This document shows positions 10,281-19,775 of a stretch of 64,000 nt of DNA, piece by piece. The notes under the pieces are model-generated. The model worked only from the letters and a program-made list of their open reading frames with translations, searched no databases and was not told the origin of the DNA. The translations under genes and the position numbers were made by a program. Positions within the stretch are counted from its first letter, which is position 1. Each line of letters starts with the position of its first letter. The stretch is from assembly GCF_001672775.1 (NCBI RefSeq), contig NZ_LZKJ01000108.1, forward strand, positions 24,525 to 88,524, read 5' to 3'. Source of the stretch: Mycobacterium kyorinense. Lineage in GTDB: Bacteria > Actinomycetota > Actinomycetes > Mycobacteriales > Mycobacteriaceae.

Positions 10281-11723
10281 ATGGCGGGATTCCGGCTTAC
10301 CACCAAGGTTCAGGTCAGCGGTTGGCGGTTTTTGCTGCGGCGCGTCGAGCACGCCATCGTGCGGCGAGACACCCGCATGTTCGACGACCCGCTGCAGTTC
10401 TACAGCCGGGCGGTGGGCCTCGGCATCGTGATCGCGGTACTGATCGGGGTCGGGGCCGGATTGCTGGCTTACTTCAAGCCGCTAGGCCGGCAAAGCGGCG
10501 ACAGTCTGCTCGTTGACCGCACCACCAACCAGCTTTATGTGGTGATGTCCGGAACCGGCGAGCTGCACCCCGTCTACAACCTGACGTCCGCGCGACTGGT
10601 GCTGGGCAGCTCGGGCAACCCGCACGCGGTGAAGTCCAGCGAACTGGACAAGATGCCGAAGGGCCAGCGCATCGGCATCCCGGGCGCCCCGTACGCCACC
10701 CCGGTTACGTCAGATGCCTCGTCGGACTGGACGCTGTGTGACACCGTCGCCAACCCGGAGAGTGTTGCTCCTGCCGTCCAGACGTCGGTGATAGCGATGC
10801 CGTTGGTTACCGATGCGTCGATCGGTCCGGTGCGGCCGAATCAGGCGTTAATCGCGTCGTATCAAGGCAGGGAATGGGTGGTGACCAAAGCGGGCCGCCA
10901 TGTCATCGATTTGACCGACCGCGCGGTCGCCTCGGCGGTCGGGATACCCGTCACCGCAAGGGCCACCCCGATGTCCGAAGGCGTGTACAACGCGATACCC
11001 GATGCCGGACCCTGGCAGGTACCACCGATTCCCGCTGCGGGCGCACCGAATTCTCTTGGGCTGCCGGAGAATCTGGTGATCGGGTCAGTGTTTCAAACCC
11101 AGAGCGAGACGGGTCCGCAGAAATTCGTGGTGCTGCCCGATGGTGTTGCCCGAGTGAACGCGACCACGTCGGCGGCGCTACGGGCAACCAATTCCTATGG
11201 GCTGATCGCGCCTCCGTCGATCGAGTCCAGCCTGGTGGCGCGGATCCCTGAGCGGGTGTACGGCTCGCCGCTGCCGGACGAGCCGCTGAAGATTCTGCCC
11301 CGGCAGGAGGCGCCCGTACTGTGCTGGTCATGGGAGCGTGAACCCGGCGACCAGTCCGCCAAGACTGCTGTGCTCACCGGCCGCCACTTGCCGATCTCAC
11401 CTACGGCGATGCGCACCGGTATCAAGCAAATCGAAGGAACCACGACGGTTTACACGGATGGCGGAAAATATGTGCGCCTACAGTCGCCGGACCCGAAGCA
11501 TGGCGAGGCGTTGTACTACATCGACCCACAGGGGGTGCGGTATGGCTTGCCGGACGAAGAAACGGCCAAGTATCTCGGCTTGACGTCGCCCAAGAACGCG
11601 CCGTGGGCCGTCGTGCGCCTGCTGGTAGATGGACCGGTGCTGTCCAAGCAGGCTGCGCTACTGGAGCACGACACCCTGCCCCCGGACCCGAAACCCCGGA
11701 AAATTGAAAGCCGAGGCGGCTGA
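10281..11723 (+). CDS. eccB1: EccB1, ESX-1 core membrane component
   Basis: Structural subunit of the inner-membrane pore complex with a large periplasmic domain. The 480 residues match M. tuberculosis EccB1. The short cytosolic N-terminus ([19 protein letters not shown]) is followed by a single membrane helix (about 45-66, [18 protein letters not shown]) and the periplasmic beta-repeat domain, with conserved Cys pair regions ([15 protein letters not shown]). The stop TGA overlaps the eccCa1 ATG by one base. Confidence 0.95.
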   Translation: MAGFRLTTKVQVSGWRFLLRRVEHAIVRRDTRMFDDPLQFYSRAVGLGIVIAVLIGVGAGLLAYFKPLGRQSGDSLLVDRTTNQLYVVMSGTGELHPVYNLTSARLVLGSSGNPHAVKSSELDKMPKGQRIGIPGAPYATPVTSDASSDWTLCDTVANPESVAPAVQTSVIAMPLVTDASIGPVRPNQALIASYQGREWVVTKAGRHVIDLTDRAVASAVGIPVTARATPMSEGVYNAIPDAGPWQVPPIPAAGAPNSLGLPENLVIGSVFQTQSETGPQKFVVLPDGVARVNATTSAALRATNSYGLIAPPSIESSLVARIPERVYGSPLPDEPLKILPRQEAPVLCWSWEREPGDQSAKTAVLTGRHLPISPTAMRTGIKQIEGTTTVYTDGGKYVRLQSPDPKHGEALYYIDPQGVRYGLPDEETAKYLGLTSPKNAPWAVVRLLVDGPVLSKQAALLEHDTLPPDPKPRKIESRGG

Positions 11724-13957
11724 TGACGACCAAGAAGTTCACCCCGACCGTCAAGCGAGGACCACGCCTGACGCCCGGCGAAATCACCGTCACGCCACCG
11801 GAAGACCTTGGCATTGAGATTCCGGCATCGGGCATCCAGAAGATGCTGCCGTACGTGATGGGTGGCGGCATGCTGGGCATGATCGCGATCATGGTCTTCA
11901 CCGGTGTCCGGCAGCTGTCACCGTACATGTTGATGATGCCGTTGATGATGATCATGACGACGGTGGGATTCATGGCCGGCGGCGGCCCGGGCGGCAAGAA
12001 GGTTCCTGAAATCAACGCCGACCGTAGGGAGTATCTGCGTTACCTGGCCGGACTGCGAACCCGCGTGACCTCATCGGCCAGCGCGCAGGTGACGTTTTTC
12101 GGCTACCACGCACCACATCCCGACGACCTACTGTCGCTTGTTGGCACACACCGGCAGTGGTCACGCCCGGCTAATGCCGACTTCTACGCGGCCACCCGGA
12201 TCGGACTCGGCTCCGAACCGGCGGTGGACCGGCTGTTGAAACCCGCTCTCGGCGGTGAGCTGGCGGGCCCCGACGCCGCGCCCCAGCCGCACCTTGAACC
12301 GGTAAGCCACATGTGGGTGCTGAAGTTCCTGCGCACTCACGGGCTTGTTCACGATTGCCCGAAACTGGTGCAGCTGCGCACATTTCCAACCGTCGCGATC
12401 GGCGGCGATCCAGAAGGCGCGGCCGGATTGCTGAGAGCGATCATCTGCCACCTCGCGGTATTCCACCCGCCGGACCTGCTGCAAATCCGGGTGCTCACCG
12501 AGGACCCCGAGGATCCGGAGTGGTCCTGGGTGAAATGGCTCCCACATCTCCAGCACCAGACCGACACCGACGCTGCCGGCACCACGCGGCTGATCTTCAC
12601 TCGGCCAGACGGTCTCAGCGATTTGACCGCCCGGGGCCCGCACACACCGGATGCGGGGCCGGGCGGACCCTACGTCGTCGTCATCGACTTGACCGGAGGA
12701 ACCGCGGGCTTCCCGGTGGACGGCCGAGCCGGCGTCACGGTCATCACGCTGGGTAATCACCGGTCGGCCTACCGGATCCGGGTCGACAAGGACGGCACCG
12801 CCGACGACCGCCTCCCTAACCAGACGTTCCGTCAGGTGACCTCGGTGACTGACCGGATGACTCCGGCACAAGCCACCCGGGTCGCCCGAAAGCTGGCCGG
12901 GTGGTCCATCACCGGCACCATCATCGACAAGACCACCCGGGTCCAAAAGAAGGTGTCGACGGAATGGCACCAGCTCGTCGGCGCCCAGGCCGTCGAGGAG
13001 GTGCTGCCGAACCGTTGGCGGATGTTCGCCGACACTGACCAGGACCGGCTACGAATCCCCTTCGGTCACGAACTCAGGACCGGCGACGTCATGCACCTCG
13101 ACATCAAAGAGGGCGCGGAATTCGGGGCCGGACCGCACGGCATGCTCATCGGTACTACCGGGTCGGGCAAGTCGGAGTTCTTGCGCACCCTCATCCTGTC
13201 GCTGGCCGCCACGCATCATCCCGACCAGGTCAACCTGCTGTTGACTGACTTCAAGGGTGGCTCGACGTTCCTGGGTATGGAACGGCTCCCGCACACTGCG
13301 GCGGTTGTCACCAACATGGAAGAAGAGGCCGAGTTGGTCAGTCGCATGGGTGAGGTGCTGACCGGTGAACTCGACCGACGGCAATCGATACTGCGCCAGG
13401 CCGGCATGCAGGTGGGGGCAGCGGGCGCGCTATCCGGTGTGGCCGAGTACGAAAAACACCGCGAGCGTGGCGCTGACTTACGGCCTCTGCCAACGCTTTT
13501 CGTCGTGGTCGACGAGTTTGCCGAGCTGCTGGCCAACCACCCGGATTTCATCGCGTTGTTCGACCGGATCTGTCGCGTCGGTCGGTCACTGCGGGTGCAC
13601 CTGCTACTGGCGACCCAGTCCCTGAACACCGGCGGGGCGCGCATCGACAAACTGGAGCCCAACCTGACTTACCGGATCGCGTTGCGTACCACCAGCTCTG
13701 CGGAATCCAAGCAGGTGATCGGAACTCCCGAAGCGCAGTACATCACCAACAAGGAAAGCGGTGTCGGCTTCCTTCGGGTTGGTATGGAGGACCCGGTGAA
13801 ATTCAAGAGCGTCTACACCGGTACGCCTTACGTCCCCACCATGGAAACTGATGGGGAAGTAAACGGTGAAGCGCCCGGCGTCCCGCAGCGCAAGCGAGAT
13901 GTGCGCATCCACCGGTTCACCGCGGCACCGATCTTCGATCCGGTGATGACGTCATGA
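11723..13957 (+). CDS. eccCa1: EccCa1, FtsK/SpoIIIE-type secretion ATPase (N-terminal half)
   Basis: First half of the ESX-1 motor ATPase, which is split in ESX-1 but fused in the other ESX systems. Two N-terminal membrane helices (about 45-90, Met-rich: MLGMIAIMVF, LMMPLMMIMTTVGF) anchor it. The first NTPase domain has Walker A GTTGSGKSE (about residue 476) and Walker B TLFVVVDEF. The length of 744 residues is typical. It pairs with EccCb1 to recognise C-terminal YxxxD/E export signals. Confidence 0.95.
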   Translation: MTTKKFTPTVKRGPRLTPGEITVTPPEDLGIEIPASGIQKMLPYVMGGGMLGMIAIMVFTGVRQLSPYMLMMPLMMIMTTVGFMAGGGPGGKKVPEINADRREYLRYLAGLRTRVTSSASAQVTFFGYHAPHPDDLLSLVGTHRQWSRPANADFYAATRIGLGSEPAVDRLLKPALGGELAGPDAAPQPHLEPVSHMWVLKFLRTHGLVHDCPKLVQLRTFPTVAIGGDPEGAAGLLRAIICHLAVFHPPDLLQIRVLTEDPEDPEWSWVKWLPHLQHQTDTDAAGTTRLIFTRPDGLSDLTARGPHTPDAGPGGPYVVVIDLTGGTAGFPVDGRAGVTVITLGNHRSAYRIRVDKDGTADDRLPNQTFRQVTSVTDRMTPAQATRVARKLAGWSITGTIIDKTTRVQKKVSTEWHQLVGAQAVEEVLPNRWRMFADTDQDRLRIPFGHELRTGDVMHLDIKEGAEFGAGPHGMLIGTTGSGKSEFLRTLILSLAATHHPDQVNLLLTDFKGGSTFLGMERLPHTAAVVTNMEEEAELVSRMGEVLTGELDRRQSILRQAGMQVGAAGALSGVAEYEKHRERGADLRPLPTLFVVVDEFAELLANHPDFIALFDRICRVGRSLRVHLLLATQSLNTGGARIDKLEPNLTYRIALRTTSSAESKQVIGTPEAQYITNKESGVGFLRVGMEDPVKFKSVYTGTPYVPTMETDGEVNGEAPGVPQRKRDVRIHRFTAAPIFDPVMTS

Positions 13958-14000
13958 ACGGCGCTGGCGGTGCAATGCGAAGCAATAAGGAGCGGCGCCG

Positions 14001-15776
14001 ATGAGCATCGAACACGAGCCGCGGGTACTGCGCGAGGTGGTGCTGGACCAGCTGGGCACCGGCGAAGCCATTGCGTACCGAATGTGGTTGCCGCCGTTGA
14101 TGGATCCGACTCCGGTCAATGAGCTTGTCGAGCGTGACATCCGGCAACCGCTGCGATTCGGTCTGGGAATCATGGACGAGCCGCGCCGGCATCGTCAGGA
14201 GGTGTGGGGCATCGACGTTTCCGCGGCGAGCGGCAACATCGCCGTCGGCGGCGCGCCGCAAACAGGAAAGTCGACATTTCTGCAGACTCTGATCTTGTCG
14301 GCTGCGGCCACCCACTCTCCGCGCCACGTTCAGTTCTATTGCATCGACCTCGGTGGCGGTGGGCTGATCTACCTTGAAGACCTGCCGCATGTCGGCGGGG
14401 TGGCGACCCGATCCGAGCCGGACCGGGTCAACCGCATGGTTGCCGAAATGAAAGCCGTGCTGCGCCAACGGGAAGCCATCTTCAAGCAATATCGGGTGGG
14501 CTCGATTGCGGCGTATCGCCAGATGCGCGACGACCCGAACCATCCCGCCGCGGCGGATCCCTTCGGCGACGTGTTCCTGGTCATCGACGGGTGGCCGGCT
14601 TTCGTCGGGGAATTTCCCGACCTCGAGCCGATGGTGCAAGATCTGGCCGGTCAAGGGTTGGCCTTCGGCATCCACACCGTGATCTCCACGCCACGTTGGA
14701 CTGAGCTGAAGGCCCGGGTGCGCGACTATCTCGGCACCAAAGTGGAGTTCCGGCTAGGGGACACCAACGAAACCCAGATCGACCGCATAACGCGCGAGAT
14801 CCCGGCTAACCGTCCCGGGCGGGCGATCTCGATGGAGAAGCACCACCTGATGATCGGGGTGCCCCGGATCGACGGCGTGCACAGCGCCGAGAACCTGGTC
14901 GAGGCGATGTCGGCGGCGGTCCAACAAATCGCGACCGTTCACACCGAGCAGGCGCCCGAGGTCAGGGTGCTGCCCGAACGCATCCACCTGCACCAGCTGG
15001 ATCCCAACCCACCGGGGCCCGATGCGGATTACCGCACCCGGTGGATGATTCCGCTGGGGTTGCGCGAGTCCGACCTGTCGGTGGCCTACAACAACATGCA
15101 GGTCACCCCGCACTTGCTGATCTTCGGTGCCGCGAAGTCGGGTAAGACGCGCATCGCCCACGCCGTCGCGCGGGCCATCTGTGCCCGCAACAGTCCTGAC
15201 CAGGTGCGCTTCATGGTGGCCGACTACCGCTCAGGACTGCTGGACGCGGTACCGGATTCTCATCTGCTCGACGCGGGGGCCATCAACCGCAACGCCGCGT
15301 CTCTTGACGAGAACATCAAAGCGATGGCGATCAATCTGCGGAAGCGACTGCCGCCCGTCGACTTGACTGCCGCGCAGCTGCGTTCGCGGTCGTGGTGGAG
15401 CGGACCTGACATTGTGCTGTTGGTCGACGACTGGCACATGATCGTGGCAGCTGCCGGTGGCGTTCCGCCAATGACGCCGCTGGGCCCGCTATTACCAGCG
15501 GCCGCCGATATTGGCCTGCACATAATTGTCACGTGTCAAATGAGCCAGGCCGCCCGAGCAACGATGGACAGGTTTGTCGGCGTTGCATACGGGGCGGGTT
15601 CGCCCACCCTATTTCTCTCCGGTGACAAACAAGAGTTCCCGTCCAGTGAGATTAAAGTCAAAAAAAGGCCCCCTGGCCAGGCATTTTTGGTTGCGCCGGA
15701 CGCCAAAGAAGTCATCCAAGCGGTCTATATCGATCCTCCAGAAGAAGTGTCTGCACCACCCTCTAACGGCGGTTAG
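14001..15776 (+). CDS. eccCb1: EccCb1, FtsK/SpoIIIE-type secretion ATPase (C-terminal half)
   Basis: Second half of the ESX-1 motor, 591 residues, soluble. Two NTPase domains are visible: GAPQTGKST near residue 83 with VFLVIDGW, and GAAKSGKTR near 375 with IVLLVDDW. The last domain is known to bind the EsxB C-terminal tail. The start is ATG 14001, with AAGGAG upstream. A 132-base gap separates it from PE35, which has its own strong RBS. Confidence 0.95.
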   Translation: MSIEHEPRVLREVVLDQLGTGEAIAYRMWLPPLMDPTPVNELVERDIRQPLRFGLGIMDEPRRHRQEVWGIDVSAASGNIAVGGAPQTGKSTFLQTLILSAAATHSPRHVQFYCIDLGGGGLIYLEDLPHVGGVATRSEPDRVNRMVAEMKAVLRQREAIFKQYRVGSIAAYRQMRDDPNHPAAADPFGDVFLVIDGWPAFVGEFPDLEPMVQDLAGQGLAFGIHTVISTPRWTELKARVRDYLGTKVEFRLGDTNETQIDRITREIPANRPGRAISMEKHHLMIGVPRIDGVHSAENLVEAMSAAVQQIATVHTEQAPEVRVLPERIHLHQLDPNPPGPDADYRTRWMIPLGLRESDLSVAYNNMQVTPHLLIFGAAKSGKTRIAHAVARAICARNSPDQVRFMVADYRSGLLDAVPDSHLLDAGAINRNAASLDENIKAMAINLRKRLPPVDLTAAQLRSRSWWSGPDIVLLVDDWHMIVAAAGGVPPMTPLGPLLPAAADIGLHIIVTCQMSQAARATMDRFVGVAYGAGSPTLFLSGDKQEFPSSEIKVKKRPPGQAFLVAPDAKEVIQAVYIDPPEEVSAPPSNGG

Positions 15777-15908
15777 GATCGATTCGACAACTTCATCGCC
15801 GGAGGACGTGCTGATGCGCGAGGGGTGCCAAATCCCAGCCTGAAATGGTGCGCGGTCGTCCATAACGGTGAATGTGGATGTCCGCTACAAGATGAGGAGA
15901 GATTTGAA

Positions 15909-16205
15909 ATGCAACCCTTAGCAGTCGACCCCGCTATCGCCGCGATCGGTACCCAGGTCGTCGCGAACGGCACCCGCGGAGTGGCCGCCGGCACCACAGC
16001 CTCAGCGGCGGTGACCAGCCTGATGCCCGCTGGTATCGACGAAGTCTCGGCGCAGGCCGCGATGGCATTCGCGTCAGAGGGCGTGCAAACCCTTGCTCTG
16101 AACAGCTTTGCGCAGGAAGAGCTCGCACGAGCCGGCGCAGCCTACGCCGAAGCCGCCGCGATCTATGCCGCGGTCGACGAAGGCGCCGCAGGCACGCTGA
16201 TTTAG
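15909..16205 (+). CDS. PE35: PE35, ESX-1 PE protein
   Basis: Short helical secreted protein that dimerises with PPE68. The 98 residues start at ATG 15909 behind AGGAGAG. The body resembles Rv3872 (TSLMPAGIDEVSAQAAMAF, ASEGVQTL). The general T7SS export motif near the C-terminus is seen as YAAVDEG (YxxxD). As in M. tuberculosis PE35, the N-terminal Pro-Glu dipeptide is not strictly present. PPE68 follows after 44 bases. Confidence 0.92.
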   Translation: MQPLAVDPAIAAIGTQVVANGTRGVAAGTTASAAVTSLMPAGIDEVSAQAAMAFASEGVQTLALNSFAQEELARAGAAYAEAAAIYAAVDEGAAGTLI

Positions 16206-16249
16206 CGCGTCGGGCGAAGCAGTCACCTCGAGACCAGAGTTAGTCCGCC

Positions 16250-17593
16250 ATGGTTGGGTTGCCGCCGTTAGGCATCGATTTCGCCGCGCTGCTGCCGGAG
16301 ATCAACACGTTCCGGCTGCAGGCCGGAGCCGGCGCAGAGCCGATGCTGCAGGCCGCCGCCGGCTGGGAGGCGTGGGCAATTTCTCTGGAGACTCAAGCAT
16401 TGGAGCTGGCTGCGAGCATGTCCGCGCTCAGTGGAGCGTGGTCCGGCATGGCCAGCGAACGTGCGGTGGCTGCGACGATGCCGATGGTGGCTTGGCTGCA
16501 GACGCTGGCGTTGCAGGCGCAGAAGCGCGCTATGCAGGCAGCGGCCCAGGCAGCGTCGTACACCGCCGCGGCGACAACCACCCCGCAGCTGCCCGAGATC
16601 GCGGAAAACCACATCACCAACTTCGTTCTGAACGCCACCAACTTCCTCGGCGTCAACACCGTGCCGATCGCGGTCAACGAGGCGGACTACATCCGCATGT
16701 GGGACCTGGCTGCCGCCACGATGTACGCGTATCTGGCGGAGACCACCACCAACGTGATGTTCGAGCCGGTGTTACCGGCGAAGCCGATTGTCATCCCCGG
16801 GGTCGCCGAGGTAGCGGCGGGCGCGGCGCTGGGTCAGTTGGCCGCAAATGCGCCGGGCGCCGTCTACCGCGACGCGGTGTTCGCCCGGGCGACCGCGCAG
16901 GGTATGGCCGAATCGGTCGGTTTGAAGGCGGGCGAGGCAGTGGGCGCCGGCAGCCAGGCGGCAACGCTGGGGGAGGGCCAGGCCAGCCACGCCCAGAACA
17001 CGCGCCCGTCCGAGCAGAACGAGTTGACCCAAGGCCCGCAGCAGTTCATGCAGTCGGGCATGCAGATGGTCACCCAGATCGGGTCGCAGGCCGCCCAGAT
17101 CCCGCAGCAGCTCGGGCAGCTGCTTCAAAGCCCGATGCAGCAGATGGCGTCACCGATGCAGCAAGTGACATCGATGTTCAGTCAACTCGGCAGCAGCATG
17201 GGATCCAGCGACCACGGCATGCAGCTCGGTCTGATGGGGGCCAGTCCGTTCTCGAACCATCCGCTGGCCGGCGGGTCGGGGGCCAGCACCGGTGCCGGCC
17301 TGGTGCGGGCGGCATCACTGCCCGGCATGGGCGGTTCGGCGCCGCGTACGCCCCTGATGGCGAGTCTGATCGACAAGACCGGCCCGGTGTCGCCGGCCGC
17401 CGTCGAGCCCGTCGGTGCAGCGGCGGGAGCATCGGCCACCGGCGGAACAGCGCCGGTCGGTGCCGGCAGCGGCGGGACGGGCGCAATGGGTCCGACCGGG
17501 CAACGCGGAAAATCGGGCGGCACCAAAGGCGGGCTGAAGGCGCCCGCGCCGCTCGCCCAAGACCTGGGCGAAGACGACGGCGACGACTGGTAG
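16250..17593 (+). CDS. PPE68: PPE68, ESX-1 PPE protein (extended N- and C-termini)
   Basis: PPE-family partner of PE35, probably delivered by EspG1. The 447 residues exceed the M. tuberculosis protein (about 368). The N-terminal PPE domain (about 1-180) includes EINTFRLQAGAG, AAAGWEAW, and WSGMASERA as the WxG turn. The name-giving Pro-Pro-Glu reads Leu-Pro-Glu (LLPEIN), and about ten extra residues precede it. The Gln/Met-rich middle and the C-terminal SNHPLAGGSGASTGAG, RTPLM, and PLAQDLGEDDGDDW end match PPE68. The acidic tail is conserved. Confidence 0.93.
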   Translation: MVGLPPLGIDFAALLPEINTFRLQAGAGAEPMLQAAAGWEAWAISLETQALELAASMSALSGAWSGMASERAVAATMPMVAWLQTLALQAQKRAMQAAAQAASYTAAATTTPQLPEIAENHITNFVLNATNFLGVNTVPIAVNEADYIRMWDLAAATMYAYLAETTTNVMFEPVLPAKPIVIPGVAEVAAGAALGQLAANAPGAVYRDAVFARATAQGMAESVGLKAGEAVGAGSQAATLGEGQASHAQNTRPSEQNELTQGPQQFMQSGMQMVTQIGSQAAQIPQQLGQLLQSPMQQMASPMQQVTSMFSQLGSSMGSSDHGMQLGLMGASPFSNHPLAGGSGASTGAGLVRAASLPGMGGSAPRTPLMASLIDKTGPVSPAAVEPVGAAAGASATGGTAPVGAGSGGTGAMGPTGQRGKSGGTKGGLKAPAPLAQDLGEDDGDDW

Positions 17594-17611
17594 CCGTCCA
17601 CCAAAGACTTC

Positions 17612-17648
17612 CCGGCCATCGGGGCCGGAAGACTCGCCCTGTGGCGAG
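17612..17648 (+). promoter_or_regulatory. Two short hairpins between PPE68 and esxB
   Basis: CCGGCC/GGCCGG (17612-17628, 5-base loop) and CTCGCC/GGCGAG (17633-17648, 4-base loop) lie back to back in the 81-base gap. They could be an mRNA processing or stabilising element that raises esxBA output over upstream genes. This is inference. Confidence 0.4.
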
Positions 17649-17674
17649 GACAACGGGAAAAGAAAGAGATCAGC

Positions 17675-17980
17675 ATGGGTGCACCAATGGAAGCCGATCC
17701 GGCTGTCCTCGCCACAGAGGCCAGCAACTTCGAGCGGATCGCAGGAGAGATCAAGGGTGTGATGGCCCGGGTCGAGGGAACGGCACAAGAGTTGATGCCG
17801 CAGTTGCAGGGCAGTGCCGGCAACGCTGCTCAGGCGGCGCTTGCGCGTTACAACGAAGCCGCCCTCGCGCAGGTGAAAGAACTGGACGATGTCACAGAGA
17901 ACCTGCAGCAGTCGAACATCCACTACACCAGCACTGACGAGGATCAGGCCGCCGGCGTTGCCGCTGCCATGAACTTCTGA
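17675..17980 (+). CDS. esxB: EsxB (CFP-10) with a changed WXG motif
   Basis: WXG100 partner of EsxA that carries the export signal for the pair. The 101 residues align with CFP-10 (SNFERIAGEIKG, NAAQAALARYNEAA, QVKELDDVTENLQQ). The turn between helices, which reads W-x-G in CFP-10, is L44-Q45-G46 here, so the Trp is absent. The C-terminal signal Y84-T-S-T-D88 and the hydrophobic end (AAAMNF) that docks on EccCb1 are intact. ATG 17675 has AAGAAAGAGA upstream; ATG 17687 is an alternative start. Cotranscribed with esxA (28-base gap). Confidence 0.93.
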   Translation: MGAPMEADPAVLATEASNFERIAGEIKGVMARVEGTAQELMPQLQGSAGNAAQAALARYNEAALAQVKELDDVTENLQQSNIHYTSTDEDQAAGVAAAMNF

Positions 17981-18008
17981 CCCCGACTCGAGAGAAACGG
18001 AGTATCAC

Positions 18009-18299
18009 ATGGGACAGCCAATCACTTACAACTTCGCCGGCATCGAGGGCCACGCAACCGCTATCCACGGAGCGGTTGGCATCCAAGCCGGTTTGCTCGA
18101 CGAAGGCAAGGGCTCGCTTGCGAGGCTGGCCGGAGCGTGGCAAGGCGACGCCCAAGGCGCCTACAACACCCTCATGATGCGTTGGGACCAGACGGCCAGT
18201 GAACTGAACCTGGCGTTGCAGAACCTGGCGCAGGCGATTCACGAGGCCGGTGCGACAATGGGTCAAACCGAGGCCGCCAACACGGCTAGATTTTTCTAG
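18009..18299 (+). CDS. esxA: EsxA (ESAT-6), principal ESX-1 substrate
   Basis: WXG100 protein secreted as a heterodimer with EsxB and linked to phagosomal membrane damage. The 96 residues include the conserved NFAGIEGHATAIHG start, LLDEGKGSLARLA, the turn W44-Q45-G46, and ASELNLALQNLAQAI. The family's usual length is about 95. The start is ATG 18009, with GAAACGGAG upstream. A large hairpin follows immediately after the stop. Confidence 0.95.
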   Translation: MGQPITYNFAGIEGHATAIHGAVGIQAGLLDEGKGSLARLAGAWQGDAQGAYNTLMMRWDQTASELNLALQNLAQAIHEAGATMGQTEAANTARFF

Positions 18300-18308
18300 C
18301 CCGGCGCG

Positions 18309-18351
18309 CACGAGGGGGCGAGTTCGAGTTGTTGATCTCGCCCACCTCGTG
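18309..18351 (+). terminator. Large stem-loop after esxA
   Basis: CACGAGGGGGCGAG (18309-18322) pairs with CTCGCCCACCTCGTG (18337-18351), giving a 14-bp GC-rich stem with one bulged A and a 14-base loop. There is no U-tract. It probably limits read-through into espI or protects the 3' end of the esxBA transcript. Confidence 0.6.
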
Positions 18352-18386
18352 TCCCGCCGCAACCGACGAAGTCTTGAGAGGTGCTC

Positions 18387-19775
18387 ATGTCGGCCGACTA
18401 TGACCGGCTCTTCAACGCCCCCGAGGACGAGCCCGGGGACGCGACTGCGCAGGTAGATCTGGAGGCCGTCCGACGGTTCCAGCCGCCTCCGATGCCGGCG
18501 AGCCCACCTGCATCCCACGACGCGCCTACCCCGCCGATGCCGATCGGTGGGCCGCAGCCGCCGCCTCCGTCGTGGCAAGCTCAGGCCGCGCCGCCACCGG
18601 CACCGCGCTCGGATACCCCCGCGCCGCCGGCGCCGAATGGCAGCACCGCGGCGCCCATGCCCACCACCGGAACTACCGGCGCGCAATACGAACGCCCGCG
18701 TACGCCACCGCCGCAGCCGCCGCCGATGCAACCAGCGCCGGCGCCAAGCCAACATTTCGCCGATTCCCAACAAGAGGCAGGCGGCTGGCGGGCAGCCCCC
18801 CCGCCGCCGAGCCAGCCGCAGACGTCCGCGGCCACCATTGGCAATCACCGCGCTATCGACGCGTTGTCACACGTCGGCGTCAAGTCCGCGGTCAAGATGC
18901 CGTCGCAACACGGCTGGCGTCATTGGCTGTACTTGCTGACCAGGATGAACCTGGGTCTGTCTCCTGACGAGCTTTACGAATTGGACCTGCAGATGCGGGT
19001 TCGGCGCAACGCCCGCGACTCGTATCAGATCGGCATCTTGGGCTTAAAGGGCGGCGTCGGGAAGACCGCTGTGACTGTCGCGTTGGGCTCGGCTCTGGCC
19101 AAAGTGCGCGGGGACCGAATCCTGGCCATCGACGCCGATCCGGGTGCCGGCAACCTCGCCGATCGCGCGGGGCGGCAGTCGGCGGCCAGCATTGCGGACC
19201 TGCTCGCCGACAAGTCGTTGTCGCGATACAACGATATCCGCGCGCACACCAGCATGAACGCCGCCAACCTCGAAGTGCTCTCGTCCGAGGAGTACAGCGT
19301 GGCGCGCCGCGCGTTCAACGACGAGGACTGGCAGGGTGCCACCGAGATCGTGTCGCGGTACTACAACCTGGTGCTGGCCGACTGCGGACCCGGGTTGTTC
19401 GATTCGTCGGCCAAAGCTGTGCTGTCGACGGTTTCCGGCATCGTCATCGTGGCGAGCGCATCAATCGACGGCGCGCGGCAAGCTGCGATCGCCATGGACT
19501 GGCTGCGCCAAAACGGTTACCAGGATCTGCTGTCCCGCGCCTGTGTGGTGATCAACCACGTCGTGCCGGGCAAGCCGAATCTGGATGTCGATGATCTGGT
19601 GCAGCAGTTCGAACGCCATCTGCAGCCGGGTCGGGTCATCGTGCTGCCGTGGGATAAGCACGTCGCGTCAGGAACCGAGATTCAACTCGATCTGCTGGGC
19701 TCTACCTACCAGCGCAGGATCTTGGAGTTGGCCGCGGCGCTGTCCGACGACTTCGACCGGCTCGAACGGCATTGA
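18387..19775 (+). CDS. espI: EspI, Pro-rich MinD/SIMIBI-type ATPase
   Basis: ESX-1-associated protein (Rv3876) that dampens ESX-1 secretion when ATP is low in M. tuberculosis. It begins MSADYDRLFNAP at ATG 18387 (GTG 18381 is also possible). A Pro/Ala-rich region (about 30-155) leads to the conserved HGWRHWLYLLTRMNLGLSPDE and a MinD-like P-loop domain with GLKGGVGKTA (about 218-227) and IDADPGAGN. At 462 residues it is about 200 shorter than the M. tuberculosis protein, the loss being in the Pro-rich part. It overlaps eccD1 by 4 bases. Confidence 0.92.
   Translation: MSADYDRLFNAPEDEPGDATAQVDLEAVRRFQPPPMPASPPASHDAPTPPMPIGGPQPPPPSWQAQAAPPPAPRSDTPAPPAPNGSTAAPMPTTGTTGAQYERPRTPPPQPPPMQPAPAPSQHFADSQQEAGGWRAAPPPPSQPQTSAATIGNHRAIDALSHVGVKSAVKMPSQHGWRHWLYLLTRMNLGLSPDELYELDLQMRVRRNARDSYQIGILGLKGGVGKTAVTVALGSALAKVRGDRILAIDADPGAGNLADRAGRQSAASIADLLADKSLSRYNDIRAHTSMNAANLEVLSSEEYSVARRAFNDEDWQGATEIVSRYYNLVLADCGPGLFDSSAKAVLSTVSGIVIVASASIDGARQAAIAMDWLRQNGYQDLLSRACVVINHVVPGKPNLDVDDLVQQFERHLQPGRVIVLPWDKHVASGTEIQLDLLGSTYQRRILELAAALSDDFDRLERH

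Noticed and set aside
16372..17937. 521-codon plus-strand frame across PPE68 and esxB
   Set aside because: It is an out-of-frame shadow (Arg/Gly/His-rich, no domains) of two well supported genes.
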